Origin: Prostheceraeus crozeri
Taxonomy: Eukaryota > Platyhelminthes > Polycladida > Euryleptidae
DNA: 64,000 nt
Assembly (NCBI GenBank): GCA_907163375.1
Contig: CAJQUW010012973.1
Coordinates: 461,117-525,116, forward strand
Direction of reading: 5' to 3'
A program made the translations under genes and the position numbers. The notes beneath the pieces are model-generated. The model was given only the letters and a program-made list of their open reading frames with translations. It searched no databases and had not been told where the DNA came from. Every line of letters starts with the position of its first letter. Position 1 is the first letter of the stretch. Below, in pieces: positions 35,069 to 48,200 of the stretch.

Positions 35069-35610
35069 CTGCGAGAGAGCGAGAGAGTCAGAGTTAATCA
35101 GAATTAAAACCATGTTCACCCTGGAAGTTTGCAGTATCTTGATCGAATGGGATTCTCTCTTAATTCTTTTCTTGTCAATAGGAAACCGTTCAAAATCATT
35201 GAAGTGAATACAATTCTTACACACTCTGAATCAAAGTGGAATCACAGCGTTTGCATGAATTTTAATACCTATTTCATGTAGCTATTCCATCATTGAATAC
35301 TACACTAATAGAAATTTCGTCCATCAATTTCTACATTTATGTCTGACATCCGATACGTCTTAATCCATCCAGTTCAAAGTGGCCAATGGTTAGCTCTAAA
35401 CCACGTAGACCGTTTATTTTGAGTATAAATTTCATTTGAATATGTAAAGTGGTCTTTGACAATTTTTTAGACATTGTGAAGTTGGAATCCCAAGTATTTG
35501 TGGAATGTCTTTCTTGCCGTAGGCTTCAGCATGCTTCGACCACCTATTTGGTCATCGTTAAAAGGAACGATTTTACAGGGAGGCAATTCACAATTTATTA
35601 CTATATGGTA

Positions 35611-38303
35611 GGAGGGGTTGAATTGGCCAAATAGACTTGGTCTCATGTTTGCCCATACAGCAACACAAAATGCTCATTATGGACACTAAACGTTTTTCAG
35701 CTTCATGTTAATACGTTGTTGCTTGGTTTCCTAGAAATCTATTTCGCATAGCTCTGATTCACTGAATGTAACAGTGAAGATAGCTCATGCGCGTGCGTCA
35801 TTCAATATTCCTCCAATCAAGTTTTAGCTGACAATTCATGGACGAATACAAGCCAAGTTCCTGTTGCCGCTGTATCTGTTTTCTGTCGACATTCAAAAGT
35901 GAAACGTGGAATGCTCTGAAGGCAAATGCACAGCCATATTTTTTATATCTAATCTACCTACATGTTCACAATCGGGGGTGAATTGGCCAAAATTTTGAAA
36001 ATCATTAAATGAACCTGTAATCGAAGGAAAAATGCCTCGAATCACTTACTTTATTGTGTAGTTCACTACCATGTTGTTGATTTGAATCTGTAGTGATTAT
36101 ATTCAGACTTAGATGATATGGCCAATTCACCCCCAAATAGACCCTATTTGACATGTGATGAATTATGATGCACAAAATCTGATATATTCAAGAAATTTAA
36201 TGGGATTTTCACTCCTTTTCAGGTTATGTGGATATGCCTCGAACGTACAAGTCAAAAAGCAAGTATGGACAATATGACCAATCTGTGATGGAGACAGCTG
36301 TGGCCTCTGTGAAAGCTGGTTACCAAACTGTTAGCAGTGCTTCGCGAGTGTTCAACGTACCACGAAAGACTATCTCTAATCGTCTGGGTTTTAGCGATCA
36401 ACAAGTTCGCAAGTCTGGAGGTTCCACTGTTTTCTCTGAGGAACAGGAGGATCAAATAGTCCTGAGACTTCGTTATCTTGAGAGTCGTGGCTTCCCCATG
36501 AGTGTGGATTCTTTGCTTAAATGTGCATATGTGTTTGCAAATAAGTTGCATCGTCGAAAACTATTGAACAGTGACATTCCCAAGAACTGGCATCAAAACA
36601 AGAAGTGTTCACGTGACTGGTGGTGGTCATTCAAAAACAGACATCCCATATTGTCTCTACGAAAGCCAGAGGGCTTGAGCATCGGGAGGGCACACGCATT
36701 CAATCGCATTCGAATTGACGCTTTTTTACTCAAGTCGAACAACTGTACTCAGAAATCGACATCTCTACTTTCCCACAGCTGATTTTCAATTTAGATGAAA
36801 CCGGACTCTACTGTTCCAACGTCTCGTGGAAATGTAATTGCTACGCGTGGAGCTCGTTCTGTTCAAAGTATCCAAATTGGTGAGCGCGGGACCCTGACAA
36901 CAGTCATCCCAATCATTAGTGCTGCTGGCGATTGTTTACCTCCCTTCATTATTTTGAAGGGCAAATCTCCTTCCAAAGACCTTGAAGAACAGTCAAAGGA
37001 ACTTGGGATACAACTGTCATACACAAAATCTGGATACATTGGCACGGACGTCTTCATACAGGTCTTGAAGCACTTCGACAAGCATCGAACAACGATACCG
37101 AATAAGACATGTGTTCTCTTCTTGGATGGACATTCAACCCATCTCTCGATCGAAGCAATTGAGTTCTGCACTGAGCGTGGCATCGAAATCGTGTGTATTC
37201 TTCCACATTCATCGCACCGCGTACAGCCGCTCGACACCCATTTCAACAAAGCCCTGAAGACAGATTGGTCAAAGTCAATTGAATCTTTTCTCAGATCAAC
37301 AGATAAAACATCGTTGAGCACAGAACAATTTCTGACACTTCTAGATTTGGCTAAGAGAACAATGAAAACCAAACGCGGTCTGATTGTGGACTCCTTTTCG
37401 CACTGTGGTCTATACCCGTGCAACAGAAATGCAATAAAAGTGGAAGAGTACTCTAAATCAAAGATATTCAGATCAAGTGGGTCCGGTGATGAACCGACAG
37501 CAGCAATGATGAATCAAGAGAATTCAAATTTGAATGAAACCAACTTCGATTTTTCGCTCAAAAGAGACTTCCAAAGCCCAGTCAAACCGAAAAATGAAAC
37601 ACATTTGAAAGAACATGTATCCAGGGCATCGCAAATATTGCCTCAAAAGAAGAGCAAATTGAGAGTTAAACTTGCAGCGTTCAAAAGAAAACCGGAACCA
37701 GCAAAAGAAGTGAATCAACCAACGACGAGCAAGAAATCAAAGAAGGAATGCTTCTGTTGTGTTTGCGGCACTGACTATTACACAGGGTTTTCAAAAGAAG
37801 ATTGGTTTCTGTGTGTAGCATGCCATAATTGGTGTTGTGAAACATGTTTTGGAGTAAACTGCTGCTATAACTGCGAATGATACGATAGTAAACAAGAGAA
37901 GAGTGATTTCTTGTGGACAAATTCGTTTTTTCTTTCAAACTGTTATTGTGGGTTTTAAATACAAAAATGGTACATCATCATAAGAGAATAATGTCAAAAA
38001 CTTAATTTCTATATTCAAAATATAGTATAGAAGCAAGATGTGATGATCATTGATGATATTAAAAGCACAGTAGTATATATTCAGTAATTGGCCAATTCAC
38101 CCCCAATATTCAAAATTTCGCTTAATGGCCAACCTCATTTTCAAAGCAAAATTTGAAAAGCTTGACTTATATACATGCTTCGAAACACATTTTTCGAGTA
38201 TTATGATTTATAAATTTGTAAATTATATGTTTCTATGTAGCAATAATAGAAAATTCTAGCAAATGAATTAGATTATGCAAGAAAGTGGCCAATTCACCCC
38301 TTA
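35611..38303 (+). mobile_element. pogo-like DNA transposon (Tc1/mariner), copy A
   Basis: The element is about 2.7 kb with ends containing GGGGTTGAATTGGCC on the left and the complement of GGGGTGAATTGGCC on the right, next to TA dinucleotides as expected for pogo target sites. The same GGGGGTGAATTGGCC motif recurs inside: direct near 35,973, inverted near 36,120 and inverted near 38,093. These are probably extra transposase-binding sites. It encodes one transposase. It is absent from the older left copy of this intron (about 5,600-5,640). Confidence 0.8.
36228..37880 (+). pseudogene. pogo-family transposase, frameshifted, copy A
   Basis: The start is MDMPRTYKSKSKYGQYDQSV. Residues about 10-50 form a Pipsqueak-type helix-turn-helix. 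A CENP-B/Tc5-type domain follows (to RAHAFNRIRIDAF), then a DDE domain with LDETG (about 36,795), LFLDGHSTHLS (about 37,120) and VQPLDTHFNKAL (about 37,230). It ends in a cysteine-rich PHD-like finger, CFCCVCGTDYYTG to CCYNCE. Two frame changes break it: a T-run at about 36,720-36,726 that looks one base short, and a compensating change near 36,810-36,830. Between them the LDETG segment reads in another frame. Both breaks are shared with copy B, so they predate the duplication. Confidence 0.85.
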
Positions 38304-38665
38304 TTACCCTAACTATAAAACATTTCTGAAAACCGCAACCTTTGCACTTTTACTCAACTCTCATTGTTCTTTATGCATTCCTAAGTGTTGGATTGAAAAG
38401 GAAATACATGTCATTCTCTCCTATATTTGAACAGTGATGAAGTCACAAAAGAAATGTGTTTGACCTTTAAATGGTGTTTTTCGTTTTTTATTTGTGGAAT
38501 AGTGAGTGAATTGTGATGAGAACTTCATGAAGATGTTTATGCACTAATGGCCAAAGTCAATTGCAATTATACAAAACATAAAGAGTCACCAACTTACATC
38601 ATAGTTTCTTTTTTTATCCAAAATTAAAAATATATACAATGATGAATTAAGGCATACCAGCTTAC

Positions 38666-38926
38666 CATGTATGCAAAGTGGAGATTCGGTAGCAATTCCA
38701 GAGCTGACTGAGTCTCCACCATACGCAGCGACCTCAATGAGTGTTATCATCCTGTCATATGAGTGACCAGCAAAGAAGATGAACCGAGCTTCGACAGAAC
38801 ACATGACCACATATGTTGCTTGTTCAACGTGGACCGTCATGACAATCCCACATATGGGGAAATTAGGGATTTCTTCGGGCTCGCAAGATTTGAATACATT
38901 GGAGTAGTGAATGCTAAAGTTGGTTG
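38666..38926 (-). CDS. F-type-lectin-like domain, C-half exon, copy A unit start
   Basis: The 261-bp exon (87 codons, phase 1 at both ends) carries a paired-cysteine core (FPICGIV and VVMCSVEAR), ARFIFFAG and IEVAAYG. It is spliced from the N-half exon at 41,429-41,650 on its right and precedes TSP1 exon 1. It is nearly identical to 6,592-6,852, which dates duplication of this exon to before the A/B split. Confidence 0.85.
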
Positions 38927-38984
38927 CTGTAAAGAATATCAAAGAATTGTAGCAAGTATGTAGAGTAAAAAGTACAGTTTTCTG

Positions 38985-41130
38985 AAAATGTGGAGTATCG
39001 TTTTCTTTCTAATAGTAACACATGGTTAATTATTTATGTTTGATGGCAGGCCATAACCATGCATTATAGGGAACGGCAGTCTGTCTGGATAATTGTTTTA
39101 AATGTTGTGAAGAAGTTTGTTAATAAATTGTTCTAAATGTTAATTATAGCTTGTATGAGTTAAAATAGTGTATAAATGTTGCAAATAAACTGATAAAATT
39201 TTTCTGTGTTAAAAAAGGGTTTAGAACACTGTCTCATAAGAACCCTTGAAAGGGTTCTAATCCTTTACGATAATTATCCTGTTACTTCATACAAATTTTG
39301 AGGCTTCATAGGGTCTGCATGTTGTCTCACAGAATTCCCATCATGTACATGTAGAGTTGACAGTCTCCTCTGCGAGTGCATAGACCTCTTAAACGAAAAT
39401 TATATTTAGTTTTGAACTTGATCTCTGATTGTACAAATATGCATTTTCAACATCTTACATAATGAAATATGAAGTTAAATTGTCTGTGCAAAATTTCGAA
39501 GGAGGTGCTTCTGGTGGCTATGATGCATTCTATATTTTGGTTTCTATCGTTCATGGGGAATTTATTATCTAAATTTATCATCTTTATATTGAATTGATTA
39601 TCTTCGGGCTTTTTCTTTTCTTGAGCAAAATTCTCGTAAAATTATAACAACGATGCATAGACCTAACATGTTTGAGATGAAAACAAATTGTGTCTAAGCA
39701 CATGTCTCTTTAATGTTTGGCAAACGTATTTTCAAGCGGGATATTATCAACGTCTCACAAGCAAATAATCAAACGTAGGCCAATATGATCAATCATCTGC
39801 AAATCATATGACCAAATTAAACATTTCTTTGGAGAGTGTGATTTCTGATTACTAAGTGTTTCTTGAAAGCCTCGTACTAAATTCAATTTGATTGAAAGTG
39901 CATGACACTCGTGCGGGCAACGCACAGACTATAAAATCTTTGCACGATTAACCTTTTCGACCCTGAGACGAGGGCATCTCTTCATTTCCTGAATTTCATT
40001 TCAGTTAGTCTTGTATCAATGTAGACAGTACAACAATCACTTCAGATGGCTTTCAGCTGAATTCAAACAGAAATGATTCAGCATACGTAATAACAATAAT
40101 TTCGTGAAAAGGTCGGACTGTGATGCTTTCATTCGGTAAGTGCACGATTCTGGACTTCCTCAAGAAAACTGCCATTTTTCTAAATAAGTTGGAATTGACC
40201 CCACAATTACAACAACGATGAAGTTCGCAACATACTGAAACGGAGTCTAACACAGTGCATGTCATGGACAGAATAGCATCCAGAATACTGCAAAACGGCA
40301 TCCAACAAAACGACGCCGAGTTTGCCAGCGACTTGACATTCGAAAAGAGACGCGTTGCAGCCGCAGAAACTGTCCAGGCAATCCTGGCCGCTGTATCGGA
40401 CAATGTTTGGAGACTTACCATAGTCAATCGTAATTAATGACAAATAATATTTATCAATGGAAATAATACCTTTTCTTTATATCAAACTCTCATATTTTCA
40501 CAATTAGTCAATAATTTACCATAAACTTTCTGACAAAGAAAGTTTCAAAAAGGTGCAAAAAATCAGATTTAATTAATTAAATTAATCAATCAGATTTTAT
40601 CAGCATTAATAATAAGTCACTAGACGTTATCAAGTCATTTAAGTTACTACTCGAAAATCTATTCTGATTTAAAATGTTCGACACTCTTGCAGCAACGGGT
40701 AGCGCACCAACCAAAAACCGTGGGAATATTAGGCCATCAAGGATCACCCAAAAAGTCGCCCTCCCCAGCTTGTGTTTCCTGGGTATTTATCAATAACCGT
40801 GATATTTCAGCAACTCCTCTCGGAAGTCTAAGGACCCCTTATTCTATGAAGAACCCTTTCTTTTAGGTAAAACCCTTTTAAAATTCAAGAATTCTGTAAT
40901 GCAAAATCAAGAACCCATATTGATGATAAAACACTGACAAGAACCTTTATTTTTAACAGAGCACTTTTGCGACATGGTGCTTTAGGTGGCAGCTTAATTC
41001 TGTCCACTTAATGATGCACCACCGCTCTTATTACAGGCTATTAACCATGAGAATGACCAGAGCATGAGGGCTGTCCCATTCCTATCTTACCGTATATGCC
41101 GTCGATACTTTGGTGGAGCATAGAAGAGCA
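38985..41130. other. junction between copies A and B; no gene recognised
   Basis: This 2.1-kb stretch differs from the left flank of copy A (6,925-9,570). It holds runs related to AAGAACCCTT/AAGGGTTCTT at 39,225-39,260 and 40,845-40,960 in opposite orientations, perhaps the ends of a decayed fold-back element. Open frames on both strands at 40,053-40,440 are not recognised. Confidence 0.5.
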
Positions 41131-41428
41131 TAATTAGCTTGAAAAGTGCACAAGAGATCAAGTGGATCCCGTAGACCCGGGGTAATTCACATAGTCATCA
41201 TCGTAGGAATGTTCGGATGGTAATCATCAAGTTGAGCAAAATAATCCTAGCTAACGACAGAAAAGTAACTTTATAGATTTTCCAAAAAGAAAAGCGACAG
41301 TTTCCTCAATGAACCGTCGTCCTAGGTCATCACTTAAGCAACAAAAACATGAAAGGGAGAAGAAAATTGAAACAAGCCCGGATAATGCGCATTCAACAAA
41401 CAAGAGATCAATTAACAATGAAACTTAC

Positions 41429-41650
41429 GTGGATAACTTGCATGGGGATTAAATGTAATCACAACTTTGGAAACCTTCATTACATCGCTGAGATCGACTC
41501 CAACCCAAGTATTTGTTGATTTCGGAAAAATGATGGCGCCTGTGTATTGATCATCCACCAAAGCTGATAGGTTGCCATTGCTCCACCAATTTTTTGGGGC
41601 AGGATTACTGTATACATCCTTGTTCTTTGATATCATTTCCACCATTTCTC
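41429..41650 (-). CDS. F-type-lectin-like N-half exon, second domain, copy B
   Basis: Same 222-bp exon as 9,866-10,087, with identical predicted residues, splice sites and GVDL motif. It pairs with the C-half at 38,666-38,926, so the coding order runs continuously from copy B into copy A. Confidence 0.82.
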
Positions 41651-43350
41651 CTGAAAGAGACATGAATAATCACTTCGATCATGACTTTTGAACTGTAGAC
41701 TTTGATAGCTGTAGACCGGTCATTTTGAGTCAACATGTCATTGTAACGATTTTTTTTATTTTCTTATTCATGTATAACCGTTTATGGCACATAAATCAGA
41801 CACAGAAGGATATTAAAAGCACGATAGAGGACTTACACATTATAGAACAATGTCATGATGGAAATCTCACGTGGCCATGAGAACTGTTCATAAAGAATGT
41901 CCGATTCAATGCGTAAATATACGTAATTTGAGCAATCACGCATTTTTGCATGGTTTCCTCACGTCGTAGTTACGTTAGTGTTGGTAAATGCCCAACTCTA
42001 TGATTCTTTTAGTCTAATATTAGACACAGGAAGGTCTCATATACTACATTCATAAAATGCACCGGTGTAATGAAGCGAATGCCTTGGAGGCAGTCAATGT
42101 TATGATGAATAGTGTACAAATGACACATAATATTTTGCCTGAGAATGAGAGTTCGTAATGAAACAATGAATACCATTGTTTTTTCTGTAGTAAGTGAAGA
42201 ATGATGTTGGAAAGCACAATCGTGAAGTGCTATCAATCGAGCAAACCACATACAATGTAGCAATCACACAGTGACTGCTATACACAATATATTTCAGAAT
42301 CTGTGTCTATTCCAAAATTCGACGAAACATGCACGTACGTAGCTTTTACATGCACATAGTGTGCATCTATAAGTATGTATACATGTGTTATATAAGTGTC
42401 AGTGCACTTTGTAAAGATGCACTTATTCTGTCACTTCTCTTTAAAAATATACTCATTTTGATAACGACAACAGTTTTACGTAAAATAACTTAGTTTTCTG
42501 TGAAAATGAGATTTTCAATGTTTTCTTTGAGTATTTGAAATGCAGTAGCTGTGGAGCCTTGTCTTTCGGGCTGGTTGTCTTGAAGCCTCTTTCTTTCATG
42601 TGTTTATATCATTATCATGCTTGTGATCGGTATGTATGCGAGAATTTGGCAAAAACTTGTCTGCAATAGCCCAGAATGCTAGGTGTTACCGACTTTCGGA
42701 GACATGATAAATCCGAATCGGTTTATGTTGGCAAATATGAATAAACACATGATAGGAAGTGACATGAAGACAACGTGTGACAAAAATTATGGTTCTAGAC
42801 TGAGCACTTTTAAAAAATCAGACCAAGCACAGAGCATCTCATGTTTTCCGAAAGAATCAATCGGATTTGCATGTTTCTGATCCTGTCTGACAAAAAGTGG
42901 CCGAGAAGATATCGGCAATAATTAGAAGTCATCCCCAGGACTTTTGTCACTTTTTGGATTTTTCATTCATTCTTTATCAAGAAAGTGTGTTTTCTAACCT
43001 AAATTATATTTGTTTACTGACCGATAAAAAAACGCAAAAATGGCATTGTTAGCCACTCTGCCAATCATTGGCTATTGTGCCTCATAGCAACATTTAGTCA
43101 CTTAGAAATATTATTTTCAATGTGTTTTGTCTGTTCTAGTTCTTAAATAATGCATTATAAATTCAATAGTTCTCACTTAGAAGGGTATTGAATCTATTTC
43201 GTCGATATGGTTCTCATAGAAGTTGAGTGGGAAAACTTGTGGCATCAACTGTCTACTGAGTCATGCCTACACAAAACAATTAACATGGAATTTCATAAAA
43301 CTGAAAAGTGTAAGAAATGAAATAAGCCAGGAAAATGACATTTTACTTAC
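41651..43350. other. intron between lectin-like exons, copy B
   Basis: Counterpart of 10,088-11,787. Nothing is recognised. Confidence 0.6.
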
Positions 43351-43611
43351 CCGCCTCACACGCATCATCCGGAGATCCTGTTCCTGGCACGCCTGTATCA
43401 GTTCCATAAACATTTAGCTTGCTGATAACTGCAGCCTTGGTGCTTGCATCACCAATGAGGAAGATATAGCGTGCCTCTACTTCACAAGAAACTTCATAAA
43501 CTGCTTGTGCAGAGGTGACGTTTGAGACAACGGCGCAGACGGGAAACGTCCACACATCCACAAAAGCACATGTCTTGAAAGTGTTGGAATAAACAACTTT
43601 GAAGTTGTATG
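43351..43611 (-). CDS. F-type-lectin-like C-half exon, first domain, copy B
   Basis: Same 261-bp exon as 11,788-12,048 with intact splice sites (GTAAGT donor, TTTCAG acceptor) and the VSCEVEARYIFLIG core. It pairs with the N-half at 50,698-50,901. Confidence 0.8.
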
Positions 43612-44262
43612 CTGAAAGATGAAATTATGACATTTGTAACCAGAAACTGATTGCATGCAGAGCAGTATGACCTTACTTGTCTGAATTGAATGACTAAGGT
43701 TTGGGACTGCAAAATCCCGGAAAATATCAGCTCCGGGATTAAATTCAGTGTTGAACAGGAATGTAAATAAACAATTCTAAAATAAATGTTTCCGGAATTT
43801 GGAGAGTCCACAGGCGTAGGAGTGGCGTAGACTCGGAATTGCCAAATGTCTGTAATACTGTCGGGATTGTGACGACTTTCTTTTTAAGCGCAATTTGACA
43901 ATGTAGGCACGAACAGAGGTAGAGGAAACGATACTGCAATCGAGGTTGAGCGAAGGCCGGTGATTGGAACTAGCAAAGTCTCGACTTTCTTGAGCTCAGT
44001 AGTAGAAATCGCAAGCTCTACCCCGCGGACAGGATTAGCAAATATCAAGCTTATCAATTACAGTTGCGAGTAAAATATCAAATTATTCCAAACTATTTTC
44101 ACCATGAATTGCACGAGCAGACTAAGATTCCATAATTACGAGGATTTCAAATTTCAGGAACCTGGAATTTACGAATCTTATATAAGCCTTTCATAGAGAA
44201 CGGCAATGCAGTGTAGAACCATAGCGGTAGTCGGAAAGACGCAAAGGGAGAAATGCAGGCTG

Positions 44263-44339
44263 CAGAGAGGAATAAGCTGAGAGGGTCGTTGGGACTGACA
44301 AGGCTGGACCGAGTGAGGAAGGAGAATGCTAGAAGGCGA
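44263..44339 (+). mobile_element. RTE-type LINE fragment, left piece, copy B
   Basis: Counterpart of 12,700-12,776 (LTRLDRVRKENARRR). It is interrupted by the RAG1-like transposon and continues at 49,671-49,774. Confidence 0.6.
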
Positions 44340-44803
44340 TACGGTGCTTGGAAATTGACTTTAACCTTGAAAAAATTGTCCATAAAATCTGAAAATTGAT
44401 TCTACATCAAAATTTTGTGCTGAAAACGAATATGATTTCAAAAAAATCGTACAACGAGCTCTTCAAAAGATAATTGACTTTTTTTGATCAGTATTGATCT
44501 GATTGATTACCAGTGATTGATTTAGTAGATTTGTACTTCTGTGATGTCATAATAGTGTGATACAATGAGCAAATTAACCTGGCAGAAAACGAATATGATA
44601 TTCAAAGTATCATAACTACAGCCGATTATACGTTTCGGATGAGCCATTGATCAATATCGATCTGATTGATTGATTAATGATCGATTACACGATATGGAAT
44701 ATTAAAATGTCTAAAATGTTGATTAGATGTAAGATTCTGACGCAGAAAACGAATATGATATCCAAAATATCATCACTGCAGCAGACTACAAGTTACATAT
44801 TAA
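44340..44803 (+). repeat. left terminal inverted repeat, copy B
   Basis: The uninterrupted TIR of about 464 bp pairs with 49,203-49,670 on the other strand. It starts TACGGTGCTTGGAAATTGAC. Confidence 0.9.
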
Positions 44804-45238
44804 TTATTGATCAATATCGATCTGATTGATGGTGATTGATTTGCCTTAGAATACGAATATATCCTCTGCACATAGGTTGGTATGTTTTAGAATGGTGAAT
44901 ATGATTATGTCGAAAACGAACATGGTGTTAAAATGTATGATAACTGCAGCAGAGTATAAGATACAGACTAGCTTCAGATTACTTCAGGTGTCGTCTTATC
45001 GGTTTCACACTTATGTAAGTATAGTAATAACATGTGGAAACAGCGCTACCACGAATCGACAAAGCAGAACAATGGAACAGTTTCTGATGAGGACAGTATG
45101 ACGCACGCACACAATGATGTTTGTCATGCCGTGTGACTAATCGATGATCATTCGATTATTCTATTCGATAGCCGCTGTCGTATCGAAGCCAGTCTGATCG
45201 GAGCATTAGTCTTTCTCATTCTTCATTCGTTTGACGTT

Positions 45239-48200
45239 ATGGCTCATGCTCATCATGCATCAACTCACAAGGAATGTTTGCAAAAGGTCTGTTTGATATG
45301 TTTCAATAAATGTGGCAAGGACAATCGATGTATCACAGACAGGCAATACAATTTGATTTCCGAGTTTGTTTTCCATGGATTTAATCGCGATGACTGGAGA
45401 CTACCAACTGTTATATGTGGAACATGTCGATTGGTTTTGGGTGAGTACGCCAATGGCAATTTACTCGTAAATTGAGTGTATATGATTATAGTGAGGTTGG
45501 TCGGCATCAATATCATACCAGGTCAAGATATACAAATTGTGACTGCCTTGTTTGTACTATTTCCAAAACTAATGTATAAAGTATCCTCCGACATTTTGTT
45601 AGCCATGGATAATGGCGACCTATCCCTCATTGCCCTCCTCGACCTCAGTTCTGCATTTGACTCAGTCCACCATGACATACTTCTCCGTCGCCTCGAAGTC
45701 TCGTTTGGCCTGCATGGACAGGTCCTTTCCTGGTTCGCATCATTTATTACGGATCGATCCTATTCTGTAGTGTGTGACACCTCCACTTCATCTCCAGTTT
45801 CGTCGTCTCATGGGGTCCCTCAAGGCTCCGTGCTTGGCCCTATCTTGTTTCTCCTGTACACGTCTGACCTTCCCAATATTATCACATCTCATGGTCTTTC
45901 CTACCATATGTATGCTGATGATATCCAAATCTACGGCTCCTGTCATCCATCCCAGATCCATGTCCTCTCCAACAAGATGTCCAACTGCTTATCTGCTGTT
46001 CACGACTGGCTAGCGAGCAATCGTCTCTTGCTTAACGCCAGTAAGACTGAAATCATGTGGCTCACCTCTAAAAGACGCCGCAATCTTGTTCCACAGTCTC
46101 CTATTATTATCGGACAACAAGACTCCATCACTCCGACTAACAAAATCCGCAATCTCGGGGTCATTCTTGATCCCTGTCTGTCCATGCAACACCACATTTC
46201 TAGCACGGTCTCCAAATGTTTTGGTGCACTTCGCCAGCTTCGCTCACTCCGTCGCTTCCTTCCTCTACCGGTTTTAAACACTCTCATGGTTTCCCTCGTT
46301 CACTCCCGGCTCGATTTTGCTCCAGTCTACTTTATGGCCTACCAGACAATTCCTCTGCAAGCTTCAATCAATTCTTAATGCAGGTGCGCGAATTCTGTTC
46401 AATACCAGCTCCCGCGACCACGTGACCCCTCTACTACGATCCCTTCAGTGGTTACCGATTCGCTATAGGATTACCTATCGCCTGGCAGTTTTCGCCTTCA
46501 AATGCATTCGCGGTTCAGCTCCTTCCTACATGTGCTCCATGCTTCAATCTGTGTCCTGCAATCCCACACGCTGTAATCTCCGATCCGCTTCCAATGATGA
46601 CCTGTTGATCCCCTCCTCCCGCCTGAGGACCGTCGGAGCTCGTGCCTTTCCGATTGCGGCTGCTCGTATCTGGAATAACCTGCCGACAAGCCTTAAGACA
46701 ACTTCATCCATTTCATCCTTCAAGAGACACCTGAAGGTTGAACTCCTGCGCATTGCCTACTTATCTTGAGCTTTGCTCCTTCTTCTGCTCCCCTTGTCCT
46801 GTTGACCCTTAATCTTTGACTTTTGATGACTGTTTCACTGTAGAAAGTGCCCTTGAAGTCTTCGGACATAAATGTCACTTGAATCTGTTCGTATAATAAA
46901 ATAAAATAAAAAAATAAAATAATGCATCCGTCAGTTCTAAAAATTCCAGGTTAACTAATATCAAACACAATCCAGGAAGACCATCAACACAAGAGAAAAG
47001 TAGTAGCTCCAGACCAACCAACTTTGCAAGGTTGCAAAGTCGGTTTGCACGTCCAACTTTGAAACTTTGCAGCTTGTGCTTATTAGACATAGGTAGGGGA
47101 AAACCACAAAACTACTCTCGTTCCGGAGCTCTGACGAATGTTAAGCAATTACTGAATTCGGCGGAAAAGAATAAGAAATTGCCAGAATAAGTTGTGCACT
47201 CTTACATTCAAGAGTCTCATGATGATGACTTCTTGCTGATATCGCCTAAAGGCGGCCGTCCCTTGAAGCTTTCCCGTGGAATTACGGACGATTTCAATGC
47301 TCGGGTTTCGTGTCAGAATATTACCAATATTCAATCTGAAATGAATTTGAGCAACCGTCAATCTTTGAAATTGCGCTATGAGCTGAGAAGAGCATCAACC
47401 AAGATTGAACCGAATTTGGAAGCCCACTTGTATGCTACCGTGTTTTGATGACTACTTCACGCTAAAAATGATTGATTTCTGTGTCATGGAGCAAGATGTT
47501 GTAAAAGGCGTAGAGCTTACTCCTGCTGTTGTCTGCAAAGATGTACGACAGTAAATTGATTTCATACTTGATAGGAGAGGCATAGACCGTGGTGACTACT
47601 ACATCAAAATTTACATTGACGGTGGAGGCTCTCTCCTCAAAATTTGTTTGTCAGTTTCTGATAAAAACTACAATGGGCGATATAAAGACACAGGAGTGAA
47701 GCATATTTTTCTAGTCGTTTTATCTGAAAATGTACAAGAGAAATATTTCTGAAAATCCAAATATTTTAAAACTATGGGTATCAAGAAAATTTGAACGATC
47801 TGGATTTTAGAAATGAGAAATTAACAATTTCATGTGATCTCAAACTTGCGAATTGTTTGCTTGGACTGATGTCCCATAGTGCGACTTTTCCCTGCTGCTG
47901 GTGCACGGCAAAGAAAGATAGTTTGCATGTGTCTGGTCAGGCACGCTCATTTCAGTCAATTCATGACTCGTTTTGGTCTTATCACGGACAATGCCAAGAC
48001 AAAAAGATGGCTAAGCATTATGAAAATGTGATACATCCGAGTATAATCAAATGCAGTGATCTCGGAATAGATGTGATACAAGTCATACCACCTCCGGAAT
48101 TACATTTACTGCTCGGAGTTGTGAAAACACTCTTCAAATATATGTCCAAAATTAGGCCGCATTCAATGGCGTGGAGCGAAAGATTGCACATTCAAAGGAA

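Larger units (their letters stand above)
9570..39120. repeat. large duplication, copy A
   Basis: Copy A matches copy B (41,131-64,000) almost base for base from about 9,570 onward. The constant offset is 31,563 up to the BEL/Pao insertion and about 25,085 after it. Exons, introns and nearly all mobile elements are shared. Differences are scattered substitutions, small indels often in homopolymers, and two large insertions in A (BEL/Pao at 13,062-19,533; MITE at 28,191-28,446). Confidence 0.95.

Noticed and set aside
40053-40443. Open frames on both strands near 40.2 kb
   Set aside because: No recognised domain was found, and nothing in the sequence chooses a strand or splice sites.
44880-45101. 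Short open frame just inside the left TIR as a second transposon gene
   Set aside because: It overlaps the fourth subterminal motif and has no domain. It is probably non-coding leader of the RAG1-like gene.
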